DNA from: an uncultured Clostridia bacterium
Lineage (GTDB): Bacteria > Bacillota > Clostridia > Oscillospirales > Ruminococcaceae
Length of the DNA: 6,156 nucleotides
Assembly: GCA_947175045.1 (NCBI GenBank)
Contig: CAMWLH010000137.1
Coordinates: forward strand, 1 to 6,156
Reading direction: 5' to 3'
Shown in pieces: positions 4,960 to 6,156 of this stretch (the first letter of the stretch is position 1; every line of letters starts with the position of its first letter). The notes under the pieces were generated by a model. The model searched no databases. It was not told the DNA's origin and saw only the letters and a list, made by a program, of their open reading frames with translations. The position numbers were made by a program, and so were the translations under genes.

Positions 4960-6156
4960 TCACCGCCTAAATATAAGTTTTATTACCGCCACCGCCACAC
5001 CCGCTAATATAAGCGCCAGAAGCTCAGGCGGCAGCACGTCGAAAAATATTTTGAGGTACTGACTTATCACGGGGGATTTTTCGGGGAGATATCCGACCAG
5101 ATCGTCAAGCCCGCCTATTTCGGGCGGCTCTCCCCCGCTCTCCCCTGCCCCGCCGTTTCCGCTTACGTTCACATTTATGTCTATCGGCGATACGTCCACG
5201 CCAACATTTACCTCACCGCCGAACTTGACCTCGCCGCCAACGTTTACGGTTCCGTTTACTCCGACATTGCCGCCTACCGTTACATTGCCGCCAGTTGTGC
5301 CCGAACCGCTGCCATCTCCGCTCGGATTATTATTCGTTATATAGGTGTAATTGTTGGTGATGTACTCGTTTATGGTGGAGCTTTGCCCCGTGTCGGGGTT
5401 TGTTATGCTGTAATCATAGATCGTGTCGCCGCTTACCGTTATGTAATATGTGTCGGGGATTTTCGACGTGTCTATATCAGAGCCGAAGCAATCCATAATT
5501 ATAGGAGTCTCGGATATATAAAAGCCGTAATCCTCGGCTTTTTCGGATAATGAGCCTTTAGTAAAATAAGAATTAAAGACAGAATCCGAAACCGACAGGG
5601 TTGAATTTTTAGAGTTATAAAGTTTTTTAAAAGGGTAAAAGCCTTTAAAAAACGCACAACCGCCTCCTGCATTAGTAAGACCTGGATTACTGAAAAAATC
5701 TTCACGTTTTTGAAGTGCGATTGAAGTACCGAAGCCGCCATAATACCAAGCAGAATATAAATTGGAGTTTATGCGGTTAACGATATACGATTCCTCGGCG
5801 AGACTATACTTTGTTTCATCAAAAAGTGCTTTATAGGCTTCTGGGTTCGTCAGATCGGCAGCAGTATTCAGGGTATCTACATAGCCTATATCGAACGTGT
5901 GCAGCGAGATTTCGCCCGAAGAATTTATTTGCTGTATGCCCAGATTGAAATAAATACAATAATTGGAAAAGTACAGTTCATCTCCGTACTCGAAAAAAGG
6001 GACTGCATAAAATTCCTTTAAGCCGTCTATTCCGAAAAAATTGTATTTCTCTAGGATCGTAAAATATCTAGCTGTCCGATCGCTGTCAAAGCTCGAATTG
6101 CTGAAATTTTTGTCTGTCTTCCAGCTTACTTTACTTACTGAACCGAGGGGGTAATA
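4960..6156 (-). CDS. pIII-like adsorption/minor coat protein, partial (5' end outside window)
   Basis: The frame is open from 6156 to the TGA at 4960, giving 398 visible residues with the N-terminus missing; the ATG at 5496 is only internal. Order: an N-terminal globular region rich in aromatic residues and Asn/Ser (visible residues 1-270), a Thr/Asn/Gly-rich linker, a hexapeptide-repeat segment (about 289-324, pattern V-G-G-x-V-x), a Gly/Pro-rich hinge, and a C-terminal hydrophobic anchor (about 379-396) ending in Arg-Arg. A large domain, Gly-rich linker and C-terminal anchor just upstream of small membrane proteins and Zot matches pIII of filamentous phages, which binds the host receptor and terminates assembly. 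No homology to a known receptor-binding domain is recognised. GC content falls sharply in the N-terminal part, suggesting domain exchange. Confidence 0.75.
   Translation of the reverse strand, partial: YYPLGSVSKVSWKTDKNFSNSSFDSDRTARYFTILEKYNFFGIDGLKEFYAVPFFEYGDELYFSNYCIYFNLGIQQINSSGEISLHTFDIGYVDTLNTAADLTNPEAYKALFDETKYSLAEESYIVNRINSNLYSAWYYGGFGTSIALQKREDFFSNPGLTNAGGGCAFFKGFYPFKKLYNSKNSTLSVSDSVFNSYFTKGSLSEKAEDYGFYISETPIIMDCFGSDIDTSKIPDTYYITVSGDTIYDYSITNPDTGQSSTINEYITNNYTYITNNNPSGDGSGSGTTGGNVTVGGNVGVNGTVNVGGEVKFGGEVNVGVDVSPIDINVNVSGNGGAGESGGEPPEIGGLDDLVGYLPEKSPVISQYLKIFFDVLPPELLALILAGVAVAVIKLIFRR
5185..5292 (-). repeat. Hexapeptide repeat region (18-base period) within the pIII-like gene
   Basis: Six consecutive six-residue units can be written: GGNVTV, GGNVGV, NGTVNV, GGEVKF, GGEVNV, GVDVSP. 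Valine or phenylalanine recurs every six residues with glycine next to it, like the [LIV]-G-x-x-[STAV]-x pattern of left-handed beta-helix proteins. The DNA repeats are imperfect. Confidence 0.7.

Noticed and set aside
5185..5292. CRISPR array or DNA tandem repeat
   Set aside because: The 18-base units are imperfect, have no spacers and are in frame; they encode protein repeats.
5499..5741. Minus-strand 80-residue frame upstream of 5496
   Set aside because: It is out of frame with the pIII-like reading frame, which is continuous through this stretch to the window edge; it is a shadow.

Overview
The window reads as most of a filamentous phage (inovirus-type) module, probably a prophage or replicative form from a Gram-positive (Bacillota, Clostridia-like) host. 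The evidence is a Zot/pI-family assembly ATPase, a Rep_trans-type rolling-circle initiator, a cluster of very small one-span membrane proteins and a pIII-like adsorption protein with a C-terminal membrane anchor. Most genes have AGGAGG-like ribosome binding sites, and no outer-membrane secretin (pIV) gene is seen. The host assignment is an inference from these traits, not a database match. Every recognised gene lies on the minus strand, so the operon reads from right to left.

Layout in transcription order: (1) 6156-4960, a pIII-like protein whose frame is open at the right edge, so its start lies outside the window; (2) 4955-4755, 4755-4450 and 4460-4245, three small membrane proteins that are candidate coat or minor virion proteins; (3) 4248-3400, the Zot/pI ATPase; (4) 3398-1974, the replication initiator; (5) 1974-1708, a cysteine-rich small protein; (6) 1706-1056, a small C5-cytosine DNA methyltransferase-like protein; (7) 979-107, a PAPS-reductase/DndC-like PP-loop protein. 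The junctions from 4962 to 1706 are overlaps or gaps of at most four bases, which suggests one translationally coupled transcript. The order pIII, small membrane protein, pI matches the classical Ff order III-VI-I. The last three genes are an accessory cassette, likely acting on nucleic acid.

The clearest non-coding signals are two. At 980-1008 on the PLUS strand, against all the genes, is an exact TTGACA-17-TATAAT promoter overlapped by an inverted repeat; a good intrinsic terminator follows at 1031-1065, so the predicted RNA is only about 50 nt. Its polarity is complementary to the presumed virion strand, as expected of a primer for complementary-strand synthesis or of a small antisense regulator. 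At 65-93 on the minus strand a second strong promoter (TTGAAA-17-TATAAT, extended -10) fires leftward out of the window.

The genes would work together as follows: Rep nicks and drives rolling-circle replication, Zot powers extrusion through a single membrane, the small membrane proteins and the pIII-like protein form the virion, and the terminal cassette may modify DNA or resist host defence (inference). No gene for a major coat protein with a recognisable signal peptide, single-strand binding protein, integrase or repressor is identified here; these may lie outside.
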